Assembly (NCBI GenBank): GCA_027533385.1
Contig: JAPZUE010000012.1
Location: 1 to 64,000, forward strand
Reading direction: 5' to 3'
Length of the DNA: 64,000 bases
Source of the DNA: Rhizobium sp.
Lineage (GTDB): Bacteria > Pseudomonadota > Alphaproteobacteria > Rhizobiales > Rhizobiaceae
Shown: positions 50,925 through 58,971 of the stretch, in pieces
Layout: every line of letters starts with the position of its first letter
How positions within the stretch are numbered: position 1 is the stretch's first letter
Notes under the pieces: generated by a model
What the model was told of the DNA's origin: nothing
Seen by the model: only the letters and a program-made list of their open reading frames with translations
Database searches by the model: none
Position numbers and translations under genes: made by a program

Positions 50925-52025
50925 ATGAGCTATGACCAAAAGCGCGTCGTCGAGGCCATCCGGGCGTTTGAAGCCGGCGAAATCGTCGTTGTCATGGATG
51001 ACGACGGGCGCGAGAACGAAGGCGATCTGATCGTTGCCGCCGTGCATTGCACGCCCGAAAAGATGGCCTTCATCGTGCGTCATACCTCGGGCATCGTCTG
51101 TGCGCCGATGCCGAAGGAAGAGGCGAAACGCCTGAACCTTTCCGCCATGGTCGCCGACAATGACAGCGCGCATACGACGGCATTCACCGTCTCCGTCGAC
51201 TTCAAGCACGGCACGACGACCGGCATTTCCGCCGACGACCGGACGTTGACGGTGCGCAACCTCGCCAATCCGAATGTCGGCGCCTCCGATTTCGTCCGTC
51301 CCGGCCATATCTTCCCGCTGGTCGCCCGCGAAGGCGGCGTTCTCATGCGCTCGGGTCATACGGAAGCGGCTGTCGATCTCTGCAAAATGGCAGGCCTGCC
51401 GCCGATTGGCGTGATCTCGGAGTTGGTCAATGACGACGGTACCGTCATGCGTGGCCCGCAGGTCGCCGCCTTTGCCGTGCAGCACGGCCTGAAGCAGGTG
51501 ACCGTCGCCGATCTCATCGCCTATCGTCAACGCAAGGAAACGCTGATCCAGCTGGTTTCCAAGTTCGACCTGCAGACCCCCTACGGCCCGGCCAAGGCCT
51601 ATGCCTATTCGCTGCCCTGGGATCCGATGCAGCATCTCGCCGTCGTCTTCGGCGATATCCGCGACGGGGAAGACATTCCGGTGCGTTTGCATCTCGAGCA
51701 TGTCGGCAAGGACGTATTCGGGACCGAGCGCCAGATCGAAACCGTCATGAAGCGGATCGCCGACAAGGGTCGTGGCGTGGTGGTCTATCTGCGCGAGGGT
51801 TCCGTCGGTGTCGGCGTTTCGACCACGGCGCGCAGTGGCAAGCACGACCGGGAGGAGCATTCGGAAGCGCAGGCGCGCGAAAGCGAATGGCTGGAAATCG
51901 GCCTCGGCGCGCAGATCCTCAAGGATCTTGGCATCACCTCGATCCGCCTCTTCTCCTCGCGCGAGCGCCACTATGTCGGTCTCGAGGGCTTCGGCATCAA
52001 GATCTCGGCGACCGAGATCGTCTGA
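50925..52025 (+). CDS. ribB: 3,4-Dihydroxy-2-butanone-4-phosphate synthase with degenerate GTP cyclohydrolase II domain
   Basis: This 366-residue protein is a riboflavin-pathway fusion. The N-terminal RibB domain (1-205) has DDDGRENEGDL, VRHTSGIVCAPM, FVRPGHIFPLVAREGGVLMRSGHTEAAVDL (GHIFPL; GHTEAAVDL) and should be active. The C-terminal RibA-like domain (210-366) lacks the zinc cysteines: the place of the C-x-GD-x-F-x-S-x-RC motif reads HVGKDVFGTERQ, with no cysteine. GTP cyclohydrolase II activity is therefore unlikely and another ribA gene should exist. It follows aroC by 10 bases. Confidence 0.93.
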   Translation: MSYDQKRVVEAIRAFEAGEIVVVMDDDGRENEGDLIVAAVHCTPEKMAFIVRHTSGIVCAPMPKEEAKRLNLSAMVADNDSAHTTAFTVSVDFKHGTTTGISADDRTLTVRNLANPNVGASDFVRPGHIFPLVAREGGVLMRSGHTEAAVDLCKMAGLPPIGVISELVNDDGTVMRGPQVAAFAVQHGLKQVTVADLIAYRQRKETLIQLVSKFDLQTPYGPAKAYAYSLPWDPMQHLAVVFGDIRDGEDIPVRLHLEHVGKDVFGTERQIETVMKRIADKGRGVVVYLREGSVGVGVSTTARSGKHDREEHSEAQARESEWLEIGLGAQILKDLGITSIRLFSSRERHYVGLEGFGIKISATEIV

Positions 52026-52085
52026 GGGCCACGGGGCCCTCTTGATGCATTGATGTGCACGCGGCGACTTGCCGTCGCCTGATTA

Positions 52086-52228
52086 CCCCACCCCGGACCT
52101 TGGGTCCAACCCTCCCCCTCAAGGGGAGGATAGAGGGAGAATGTTGGCCCGCATGTACGCCACGTCAGGCGGCGGTCACCACCTCCCCTTGAGGGGCGAG
52201 GTCGACGCGAAGCGGCGGGTGGGGTGAC
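52086..52228. repeat. Composite palindromic repeat (copy 2; related to 1261-1433)
   Basis: Unit 1 reversed (52086-52129, CCCCACCCCGGACC to CTCAAGGGGAGGA) and unit 2 reversed (52180-52228, CACCTCCCCTTGAGGGG to GGGTGGGGTGAC) flank a 50-base core. The same two units occur at 1261-1433 in the other order. It fills the gap between ribBA and the RES gene. Confidence 0.75.
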
Positions 52229-52247
52229 CCGGAGGACGCCACCAAAC

Positions 52248-52946
52248 TCACGCCCCGATCGGCCCCTCCACCACGGGCTCCGGCTTGCCCTTCCAGCTCA
52301 ACCGCCAGACATCGCCCTGCCTTACCGACTGCACGGCTGCCGGTCTGAGAACCGCAAAGCAGGTGCCGCCTTGATGGCGCACCGAGGGGTAGATGATCCC
52401 GTTAAGCCCTGCACTTCTGGCCTCCAGCGCCAGACGGTTGCCTTCCGGATAACCACGCACCTTGTCCGGCGATAGCGCCGGATGGTTGGGCACCGGCCGC
52501 AGGTCGACAAACGCGCCGGAGACACTGCAGAACATTTCCGCATAATCGGTGATCGCCTCATAGACGCCGGTGCGGGCGAGGAACTCCGTCATGTGGAAGG
52601 TAATCTCGGCGAGACATGTCTCGACGGCGAGCGCCGCATACCAGGCGCCGCGCATTTCGCCGTTGAAGCGGTTTGGCTCGCGGGGCTTGGCATAGGCGAA
52701 GCTCGCATTGATGAAATGGGCATGGGGCACGTCATGCACCAGTTCCCGCGCCTCTAGGCCAGAGATGCCGGTCGTCTCTGCCCGCAGACGGCTCGACGTG
52801 GCGGCCTCGATCTCGGCCAGTTCGGCCAGTGCCTCCTTGCTGTCTGCCAGAGGAGCAAGCACGGCTTCGCGCAGGCGCGCGGTGGAGACGAGACGCACGG
52901 TTTTCGCATAGGCGACGGTCGAGACCGGCAGACCGGCGACCTCCAT
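52248..52946 (-). CDS. RES-domain toxin
   Basis: This 232-residue protein has a RES domain, a fold related to ADP-ribosyltransferases; characterised RES toxins degrade NAD+ or modify phosphoribosyl pyrophosphate synthetase. Visible parts are NRFNGEMRGAWYAALAVETCLAEITFH (RFN; YAALAVETCLAE), ARTGVYEAITDYAEMFCSV and LALEARSAGLNGIIYPSVRHQGG (GLNGIIYPSVR). An N-terminal extension of about 75 residues is longer than in minimal RES toxins. It starts directly after the antitoxin stop (TGAATG). Confidence 0.9.
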   Translation of the reverse strand: MEVAGLPVSTVAYAKTVRLVSTARLREAVLAPLADSKEALAELAEIEAATSSRLRAETTGISGLEARELVHDVPHAHFINASFAYAKPREPNRFNGEMRGAWYAALAVETCLAEITFHMTEFLARTGVYEAITDYAEMFCSVSGAFVDLRPVPNHPALSPDKVRGYPEGNRLALEARSAGLNGIIYPSVRHQGGTCFAVLRPAAVQSVRQGDVWRLSWKGKPEPVVEGPIGA

Positions 52947-53378
52947 TCAGAGGCCTCCGCGCACGGCATCGACGTAGCGGCGGACTTCGAGCATGTGCGG
53001 AATGCCGCCTTCGATCATGGCAGCCACCGGCGTGCGGCGATCGAAGAGCGGACCTGTGTTCTCGAGCATCGGCCAGCGGTCGGCCATGGCATCGACAAAG
53101 AGCAGATGCAGCGCCTTATAGATGCCGATGAGGGCGGAGATGCGGGTCATCTGGTCCTGGCTCAGCGTCTTCAACACGCTCTCCGGCTTCAGCCGCTCCC
53201 AGGTGCTGACGGAGACCCCGAGAAGAGCAGCCGCCTGCTGGCTGGTCAGATCCCATTGGGTGACCAGGCGTCGAAATGCCTTCAGGGCGGTTGCCGAGAG
53301 GCGCTTACGGTCGGCTTCGTCCGAGAAGCCCTGCAGCAAGGGCGGCGATGCAGGAGTGATCGGGATCGTGTTCAGCAC
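52947..53378 (-). CDS. Xre-MbcA/ParS-type antitoxin of the RES toxin
   Basis: This 143-residue antitoxin has an N-terminal Xre-like helix-turn-helix (KAFRRLVTQWDLTSQQAAALLGVS, recognition WERLKPES) and a C-terminal MbcA/ParS toxin-binding domain (RISALIGIYKALHLLF; ALRDRxx-like DAMADRWPMLEN; GGIPHMLEVRRYVDAVRGG). GTG at 53378 has GGAGAG five bases upstream. A long perfect inverted repeat overlaps the promoter and ribosome-binding site, so autorepression is likely. Confidence 0.92.
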   Translation of the reverse strand: MLNTIPITPASPPLLQGFSDEADRKRLSATALKAFRRLVTQWDLTSQQAAALLGVSVSTWERLKPESVLKTLSQDQMTRISALIGIYKALHLLFVDAMADRWPMLENTGPLFDRRTPVAAMIEGGIPHMLEVRRYVDAVRGGL

Positions 53379-53382
53379 GCTG

Positions 53383-53429
53383 GCTCTCCATCAAATGATG
53401 ATAAGAATATATGTCATTTGATGGAGAGC
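53383..53429. promoter_or_regulatory. Long operator inverted repeat of the Xre-RES operon
   Basis: Two perfect 16-base arms, GCTCTCCATCAAATGA (53383-53398) and TCATTTGATGGAGAGC (53414-53429), surround a 15-base AT-rich spacer. The arm centres are 31 bases apart, three helical turns. The inner arm includes the ribosome-binding site of the antitoxin. Confidence 0.82.
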
Positions 53430-53451
53430 ACAAGGTTGTCATGTCACGGCT

Positions 53452-53838
53452 TCAAAAGACAACGCGGGTGCTGGCGCTGAGCCAGTAGCTGCCGTTGGTC
53501 TCGCTTGATGCGTTGAACATGAGTTGACCCTCGAGGGGACCGGATTTGGTTTGCAGGCCAATACCGCCGCGCAGCCAGTTCTGCTCGATCGGGGCGCCCG
53601 ACAGGTCGTAGGCGGAAAAGCCGACGATCTCGCCGGTGGTGTTGCTGCCCGGCTCTCGAACCGGTGGGCGACTTCAGCGCGGGAAATCAGGCTTCGGTCG
53701 GCGTCAGCTGAAGGCTCGCATCAAGGCCAAGGCGGACCGTATTGGACGTTCTTTTCGTCTCGTCGAAGCGGGTCGGGAAGCTGCCGCCGGTTTCCTCGTC
53801 GCCATCGGTCTTCGTCGTCAGATGGGTGAAGCTGGCAC
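53452..53838 (-). pseudogene. Remnant of an autotransporter outer-membrane beta-barrel gene
   Basis: Minus-strand translation in three successive frames gives pieces of an autotransporter barrel: SFTHLTTKTDGDEETGGSFP and FDETKRTSNTVRLGLDASLQ, then ISRAEVAHRFES, then GSNTTGEIVGFSAYDLSG, NWLRGGIGLQ and the final STRVVF before TGA, the usual C-terminal Phe of outer-membrane proteins. Two frameshifts and an in-frame stop separate the pieces, and no passenger domain remains upstream. About 210 bases of unassigned DNA follow to 54051. Confidence 0.75.
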
Positions 53839-54051
53839 AAGGGGTGAAGACGGTCGCAGCCGTGGGCGGTTGTTATGCCAAACAACTGTGCGAGTTGAGA
53901 CTCTTGAACAACCGCAAAGGCTGCAGGCAATTTTTGAACGCCCGCAGAGCGCGCACGGACACCGGATGCCCGAAGTGTGCTCGATGACCTTGCCTGCCGA
54001 GAATAGCGTTTTACACTCTGCCGGGGATTTCGAGGTTGCGGGGCTTTCAGC

Positions 54052-54999
54052 ATGTGGGACTTTTCGATCGGACGAGCGCTTTCCATTCTGCTTCAGACAC
54101 TGCCGTTCATTGGTTTGCGCATCGTCATCTACTTCACCATCACCCTGGCCTATGTGCTGGGCACCGGCGGCTCAGCCGGGATCGGCTACGGGCTTGGCGG
54201 CATCTTTGGCTCCAGCGAGGACTTTGCCGTCTGGGGCGGCATCATCGGTTTCGGCATTGTTTCCTTCGCGGTCTACTGGATCCGCGAGTGGCTGCTCTAC
54301 ATGGTGAAGGCCGCTCATATCGCCGTGATGGTCGAGCTCTATGAGGGGCGGAGCCTGATGCCCGACGGCAAGGGGCAGATCGCCCATGGGCGCGCGGTCG
54401 TCGAAGCCCGTTTCGCCGAGGCCAACCTGCTTTTCGTGCTCGATCAGCTGATCAAGGGCGTCATCCGGGCCATCACCGGTATCGTCGGCGGCATCGGCAT
54501 GATGATCCCGGGGCTGGAGGCGGTCACCCGTTTCATCAACACCGTGATCCGCCTGTCGCTCACCTATGTCGACGAGATCATCCTTGCCCACAACATCCGC
54601 ACGGCAAGCGACAACCCTTGGGAGACCGGGCGACAGGGTCTCGTGCTCTATGCCCAGAACGGCGGGCGGATGGTGAAGAACGCGGTTTGGCTCGCGATTT
54701 TTCTCTGGCTGCTGACCGCCTTGATCTTCGTCCTCCTGATCGGACCGGCGCTGGCGCTGGTCTATGTCTTCCCAGGGGCAGCCAGCGGTTTCGGCATCGC
54801 GATTGCCGTGGTCGGTGCGCTGGCGCTCAAGGCCGCCGTACTCGAACCCTTTGCGATCGCTGCGCTGATGCAGGTGTATTTCCAGGCGATCGAAGGACAG
54901 CGCCCCGATCCGGCATGGGATGCCAAGCTCGCCTCGGTGTCGCGAAAGTTCCAGGACCTCAAGGAGCGGGCGCTCGCGGGTGCCGTGCGCAGCGCCTGA
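54052..54999 (+). CDS. Multi-pass membrane protein of unknown function
   Basis: This 315-residue protein has about six hydrophobic helices (around 10-40, 55-85, 140-165, 225-250, 255-275, 280-295), with a Gly-rich GTGGSAGIGYGLGGIFG near residue 40. A soluble part between helices 2 and 3 reads MVELYEGRSLMPDGKGQI, and the C-terminus is a short amphipathic helix. I do not recognise a characterised family. ATG at 54052 follows CGGGG. It stands alone between the autotransporter remnant and a convergent GNAT gene. Confidence 0.75.
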   Translation: MWDFSIGRALSILLQTLPFIGLRIVIYFTITLAYVLGTGGSAGIGYGLGGIFGSSEDFAVWGGIIGFGIVSFAVYWIREWLLYMVKAAHIAVMVELYEGRSLMPDGKGQIAHGRAVVEARFAEANLLFVLDQLIKGVIRAITGIVGGIGMMIPGLEAVTRFINTVIRLSLTYVDEIILAHNIRTASDNPWETGRQGLVLYAQNGGRMVKNAVWLAIFLWLLTALIFVLLIGPALALVYVFPGAASGFGIAIAVVGALALKAAVLEPFAIAALMQVYFQAIEGQRPDPAWDAKLASVSRKFQDLKERALAGAVRSA

Positions 55000-55005
55000 G
55001 CTGCC

Positions 55006-55422
55006 TCAGACAACCTTGCGCGCCATGCCGACGGAGCGGGGTGCGGTCTCGTCGAAGCCATACTGCGCGTAGAGGCGGTTGGCGGGCACGTCGGCGATCA
55101 GGCTGACATAGGCGGTGGTTGGCAGTGTGGCGATGAAATCGGAAAGGGCCGCCATGATCCATTTGGCAAGCCCCCTGCCCTGATGGGCCGGCAGGATTGC
55201 GATGTCGGTGACCTGAAAGAAGCAGCCGCCATCGCCGATGATGCGGCCCATGCCGACAGTTTCCTCGCCGCAGATCAGGCAAACGCCGAAGATCGAGTTG
55301 GGCAGGCCCTTTTCGGCGGCTTCACGGGAAAAGGGTGTCAGGCCGGATTCAAGACGCAGGCGCAGGTAGTCGTCGATGGCGGGCACGCGGGCTTCGATGC
55401 GGTAGGCGCTGTTGTCGGTCAT
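55006..55422 (-). CDS. GNAT-family N-acetyltransferase
   Basis: This 138-residue acetyltransferase has the acetyl-CoA loop DIAILPAHQGRGLAKWIM (QGRGLA), VSLIADVPANRLYAQYGF and a GRIIGDGGCFFQVTDIAI strand pair. The substrate is unknown. ATG at 55422 is used. It follows the YcaQ-like gene by 32 bases and probably shares its transcript. Confidence 0.9.
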   Translation of the reverse strand: MTDNSAYRIEARVPAIDDYLRLRLESGLTPFSREAAEKGLPNSIFGVCLICGEETVGMGRIIGDGGCFFQVTDIAILPAHQGRGLAKWIMAALSDFIATLPTTAYVSLIADVPANRLYAQYGFDETAPRSVGMARKVV

Positions 55423-55454
55423 GCAAAAGGTCTTTCCCGTTGAAATGTCTTTGA

Positions 55455-56642
55455 TCAGCCGAGCCAGCCGGGCTGAAGGCGCACGGTTTCCATGCCGGCG
55501 AAGCGGGCGACGCGCTGGAGTTCGGCCTCAAGCTTTTCCAGGCGCCTGGCGCTTGGCTTGACGCCCGGCTCCAGCCACAGCCGGCGCACGTCGAGCACCC
55601 CCTCCTTCCGCTCGGCCTTCATGTCGATGCGGCCGATCAGCCGGTCGCCCTCCAGGAGCGGGAAGACATAATAGCCGTATTGGCGCTTCGGTTCCGGCAC
55701 GAAGACCTCGATGCGGTAGAAGAAGCCGAAGAGGCGTTCGGTCCGATTGCGGTCACGGATCAAGGGGTCGAAGGGTGAGAGGACCCGGATGCGTGCGGGT
55801 GGCTCGGGGGCGTCGAGGAGTGTGGCCACCTGATCGGCAAAGGCATATGAGCTGCGCGGTTTGCCGTCGACGGTTTCCAAGGCAAGCTCCTGCAATTCGT
55901 CGCGGTGCTCTGTCAGCCAGGTCTTGGCCTCTTCCGGCGTGATGATTTTGAAAAAGGCGGCGATCTCGCCTGACGTGGCAAAGCCGAGGCGGGTCAGCGC
56001 TGCCCGGCAGGCCCAGTCGACGAAGGCCTCGTGCTCGACTTCCGCTTCGTGATGTTCAGTGGGGATCACGCGTTCGGCGAGGTCATAGACCTTCTGAAAA
56101 CCTTCCCGCCGGGCGATGGCCAGCTTGCCGGTGTGCCAGAGGAATTCCAGCGCCGTCTTCGAGGGATGCCAGTTCCACCAGCCACCGGAGACATGATCCT
56201 CGCTCTTCACATCGCGGGCCATGACCGGTCCATGATCGCGGATGCGGGCATAGGTTTCCTCGAAGGCCTGATCGAAACCCTGCCCCTGCCATCGGGCCCA
56301 ATCCTCGCGGATCTTCGCCTCGCGCCGGACGAAACGGTGTTTCCAGTAGGGAAAGAAGGCGGAGGGAATGACCGAGGCATCATGCGTCCAGTGCTCGAAC
56401 AGCGAGCGATCCTTTTCGATGAGATGCTGGAGATCCCTCGGCTTGTAGGTCTGATTGCGGGAAAAGAGGATCTGGTGATGGGCCCGCTCGACCCACTGGA
56501 TGCTGTCGACCTGGACGAAGCCCAGATCATGGATCAGGTCGTAGAGACCGTCACGCCCGAGCGCCTTCGAAGGCGAGCGGGACAGGCCCTGCCGTTCGAG
56601 GAAGATTTTTCGCGCAAGGGCGTTGGGGACGGGAATCGACAT
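55455..56642 (-). CDS. YcaQ-family winged-helix DNA glycosylase-like protein
   Basis: This 395-residue protein belongs to the AlkX/YcaQ family of DNA glycosylases that unhook crosslinks and bulky adducts. Visible family segments are LGFVQVDSIQWVERAHHQILFSRN, GGWWNWHPSKTALEFLWHTGKL (WHPSKTALE), PEARI-like RIRVLSPFDPLIRDRNRTERLFGF (LSPFDPLIRDR) and YYVFPLLEGDRLIGRIDMKAER. ATG at 56642 gives MSIPVPNALARK. It is divergent from the bioM copies. Confidence 0.9.
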   Translation of the reverse strand: MSIPVPNALARKIFLERQGLSRSPSKALGRDGLYDLIHDLGFVQVDSIQWVERAHHQILFSRNQTYKPRDLQHLIEKDRSLFEHWTHDASVIPSAFFPYWKHRFVRREAKIREDWARWQGQGFDQAFEETYARIRDHGPVMARDVKSEDHVSGGWWNWHPSKTALEFLWHTGKLAIARREGFQKVYDLAERVIPTEHHEAEVEHEAFVDWACRAALTRLGFATSGEIAAFFKIITPEEAKTWLTEHRDELQELALETVDGKPRSSYAFADQVATLLDAPEPPARIRVLSPFDPLIRDRNRTERLFGFFYRIEVFVPEPKRQYGYYVFPLLEGDRLIGRIDMKAERKEGVLDVRRLWLEPGVKPSARRLEKLEAELQRVARFAGMETVRLQPGWLG

Positions 56643-56824
56643 GGGTGGAGGCTAGGGCATGTTCGTGGTTTGTTCAATGGCCGAAAATCGGAGGTTGTGG
56701 ATTGCAGGCGCCGGGAATGGCACGGCGCGACCCCGCCCCATCAGCCGGCGGGACTGAAGACCTCTGGCACCGCCATCTTCGTCAGTCTATAGGATCACCA
56801 CCTGGCCCCCGGAGACCCCACATC

Positions 56825-57005
56825 TTGCACATCCGTTTCGATAACGCAGACTTGCGCTTCGGCGATCGCGTGGCGCTTCAGCCGCTCTCGCTGTCGCTCG
56901 TCGAGCCGCCGATCGGGGTGATCGGGCTCAATGGGTCCGGCAAGACGAGTTTTGCGCGGCTGATCGCGGGTCTCGCCAAGCCGTCCTCGGGCAAGGCGGC
57001 GCGGG
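56825..57005 (+). pseudogene. Truncated copy of the bioM 5' end
   Basis: A TTG-initiated frame encodes HIRFDNADLRFGDRVAL and the complete Walker A segment GLNGSGKTSFARL, closely matching the intact BioM from 57663 but with many substitutions. Relative to BioM it has a 13-codon in-frame deletion after KPSSG, and similarity ends at the KAAR segment near 57005. The frame then runs into unrelated AT-rich DNA and stops at 57079. It lacks the signature and Walker B motifs, so it cannot be functional. Confidence 0.85.
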
Positions 57006-57505
57006 ACAGGTTAGTGGGTGAGGCAAGTTTTCTCTGCACAGCGCGAATGCAAAACACCGAATTGCGCCATGAAATATGAATCACGTTTTCAAAATTCAAC
57101 CTCATTTCTAAAACGGGATTATGGATAGCTCATGCCAAGATCAAAATTCAAAAAAATTGATATATTGGCGATTTTGTTTCTAGTGTTTTTCGCTATTATT
57201 ATATGGAATAATACGTACACATATAAAAATAAATCTCTTGCCGAAATACATCGTAATGGTGATTACAAGAATTTTGAGAAAATATCAAATGAAGACCCTA
57301 TTATATACGAATTGAAGAAATTTTTACAATGCGAAAAACATCGACCGGGCGAGACAATTAGAGTTGAAATTTCTTATTTTAGATTCTTTATTATTGAGGC
57401 AGTTGAATATCTCGATATTTCTGTGGGGCCCACGGAGGGCGGAAATTGTATTTCTGAAGTAGTTTTTAGGCGATATCCGTAGATTTTAGGCTCCGTTATA
57501 GCAGT
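57006..57505. other. AT-rich inserted segment between two bioM copies
   Basis: From about 57045 the base composition shifts sharply to AT-rich and returns to GC-rich after about 57505, unlike anything else in the window. It carries one small gene. The flanks are a diverged, truncated bioM on the left and intact bioM on the right. No terminal inverted repeats or integrase are visible. Confidence 0.7.
57132..57482 (+). CDS. AT-rich orphan gene, single-pass membrane protein
   Basis: This 116-residue protein has a basic start (MPRSKFKKID), one hydrophobic helix (ILAILFLVFFAIIIWNN, about residues 11-27) and a soluble domain of about 85 residues with two Cys (LQCEKHRPGE and GGNCISEVVF), rich in Ile, Lys, Glu and Phe. 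It resembles small inner-membrane anchored periplasmic proteins; I do not recognise a family. Codons end mostly in A or T, unlike all neighbours, so transfer from an AT-rich source is likely. No strong ribosome-binding site is seen. Confidence 0.55.
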   Translation: MPRSKFKKIDILAILFLVFFAIIIWNNTYTYKNKSLAEIHRNGDYKNFEKISNEDPIIYELKKFLQCEKHRPGETIRVEISYFRFFIIEAVEYLDISVGPTEGGNCISEVVFRRYP

Positions 57506-57662
57506 TCCCTGCGATCACAGAAGGCTGTCAAAACACAGGCGTCGCACCGGCAATTGTGCAATAAACAGCCCGCTTGATGCGACGTGATCGACCGCTTTGA
57601 CATTTCCCTTCCGACATCGGAGCAGTATAGAGGCCTCTAGCATTCTCCGGAGACCGCCCGCC

Positions 57663-58343
57663 TTGCACATCCGTTTCGATCAGGCCGAATTGCGTTACGG
57701 CGCTTGCGTGGCCCTCAAGGCCCTCACGCTGTCGCTCGTTGAACCGCGCATCGGCGTGATCGGGCTCAACGGCTCGGGCAAGACGAGTTTTGCGCGGCTG
57801 ATTGCGGGGCTCGCAAAACCGACCTCCGGCACGGTGACGCTCGACGGTCTCGATACTGTGGCCGACGAAAAGGCGGCGCGGGCGAAGACCGGCTTCATCT
57901 TCCAGAATCCCGGGCACCAGATCATTCTGCCCATCATCCGCGAGGATATCGCACTCGGGCCGAAGTCGCGGGGGCTGACTGCGTCCGAGGTCGAGCGGCT
58001 GGTGGATGAGGCCCTTTCGCGGTTCGGCATCAGCGATCTCGCGGCAAGGCGACCGCATGAGCTGTCGGGCGGGGAGTTGCAGCTTGCGGCGCTCGCCGCC
58101 GTCTGCGTCAACCGGCCGGATGTCGTGATCTTCGACGAGCCGACCAACCAGCTTGATCTGAAGAACCGCGCCCGGGTGAAGGCGGCGATCGACGGGCTTG
58201 ACGAACAGGCCGTCGTCATCAGCCATGACCTCGAGCTTGTGGCGGATTTTTCCCGCGTGCTGTTTTTCCATGAAGGCGATCTCGCCTTCGACGGCGCAGG
58301 CCAGGCCGCGATTGCCCGCTACCGGGAGATCGCCGGATGCTGA
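57663..58343 (+). CDS. bioM: Biotin transport ATPase BioM
   Basis: This 226-residue ECF-type ABC ATPase powers biotin uptake by BioY. Walker A GLNGSGKT lies at about residues 34-41, the Q-loop in FIFQNPGHQII, the signature LSGGELQLAAL, Walker B VVIFDEPTNQLD, and the H-loop VVISHDLELV. TTG at 57663 is the start supported by the homologous TTG of the truncated copy; a spaced GGAGA precedes it. It overlaps bioN by seven bases. A complete BioR box is not visible upstream; only a TATAGA core near 57626. Confidence 0.92.
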   Translation: MHIRFDQAELRYGACVALKALTLSLVEPRIGVIGLNGSGKTSFARLIAGLAKPTSGTVTLDGLDTVADEKAARAKTGFIFQNPGHQIILPIIREDIALGPKSRGLTASEVERLVDEALSRFGISDLAARRPHELSGGELQLAALAAVCVNRPDVVIFDEPTNQLDLKNRARVKAAIDGLDEQAVVISHDLELVADFSRVLFFHEGDLAFDGAGQAAIARYREIAGC

Positions 58344-58942
58344 CGAGCCTGCATGTGGAGGGGACGAGCCTGCTGCATCGGATGCCGGTGAAGCCGAAGC
58401 TCTTCGGGCTGATGGTCTTCGGGCTTCTCCTCTACTTCATCGACCAGCCGGTCGTGCTCGGGGCTGCCCTTGTGCTGACCGCGCTTCTCTATCGCTCTAC
58501 GGGCATCGGGCTTTCCGAGGGCTTTCAGAGGCTGAAGCCGGTGCTGTTTACCATCGGTTTTCTCGCCGCCGTCAATCTCTGGCTGCTGTCGCCAAACGAG
58601 GCGCTGGTCATCACGCTCCGGCTCGTCGCGATCCTGTTTCTCGCGGCTGCCGTGACGGCCTCCACGACGATTGCCGACTTCATGGCAGCCGTGACCGATC
58701 TTGCGCGTCCGCTCGAAAAGCTCGGTGTGATGAAGGCGTCCGATCTGGGGCTTGCCCTCGGTCTCGTCCTGCGTTTCGTGCCTGACATTGCCCAGCGCTA
58801 CGAGGCGCTGAAGGAGGCGCATGCGGCGCGCGGCATCCCGGTCAAGCTGTCGCGCATGCTGGGTCCGCTGATCATTTCGACGTTGAAGGATGCCGATCGC
58901 ATTGCCGAGGCGATTGACGCGCGGGGAATTCGGGGCCAGTAA
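58337..58942 (+). CDS. bioN: Biotin transport energy-coupling membrane protein BioN
   Basis: This 201-residue ECF transmembrane (T) component has about five helices and a cytosolic coupling part. KPKLFGLMVFGLLLYFID near the start, and the coupling motif region ALKEAHAARGIPVKLS with the Ala-Arg-Gly signature (AARG) are visible, along with a second IDARGI at the end. It links BioM ATP hydrolysis to BioY. It overlaps bioM and is followed by bioY after 29 bases. Confidence 0.93.
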   Translation: MLTSLHVEGTSLLHRMPVKPKLFGLMVFGLLLYFIDQPVVLGAALVLTALLYRSTGIGLSEGFQRLKPVLFTIGFLAAVNLWLLSPNEALVITLRLVAILFLAAAVTASTTIADFMAAVTDLARPLEKLGVMKASDLGLALGLVLRFVPDIAQRYEALKEAHAARGIPVKLSRMLGPLIISTLKDADRIAEAIDARGIRGQ

Positions 58943-58971
58943 CGGGGCCATCTTTTCTACGGGGACCATCC

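Noticed and set aside
50925-50935. FMN riboswitch upstream of ribBA
   Set aside because: Only 10 bases separate aroC and ribBA, leaving no room for the aptamer.
57620-57632. TATAGA core upstream of bioM as a BioR box
   Set aside because: Only about six of ten consensus positions match, too weak to call.
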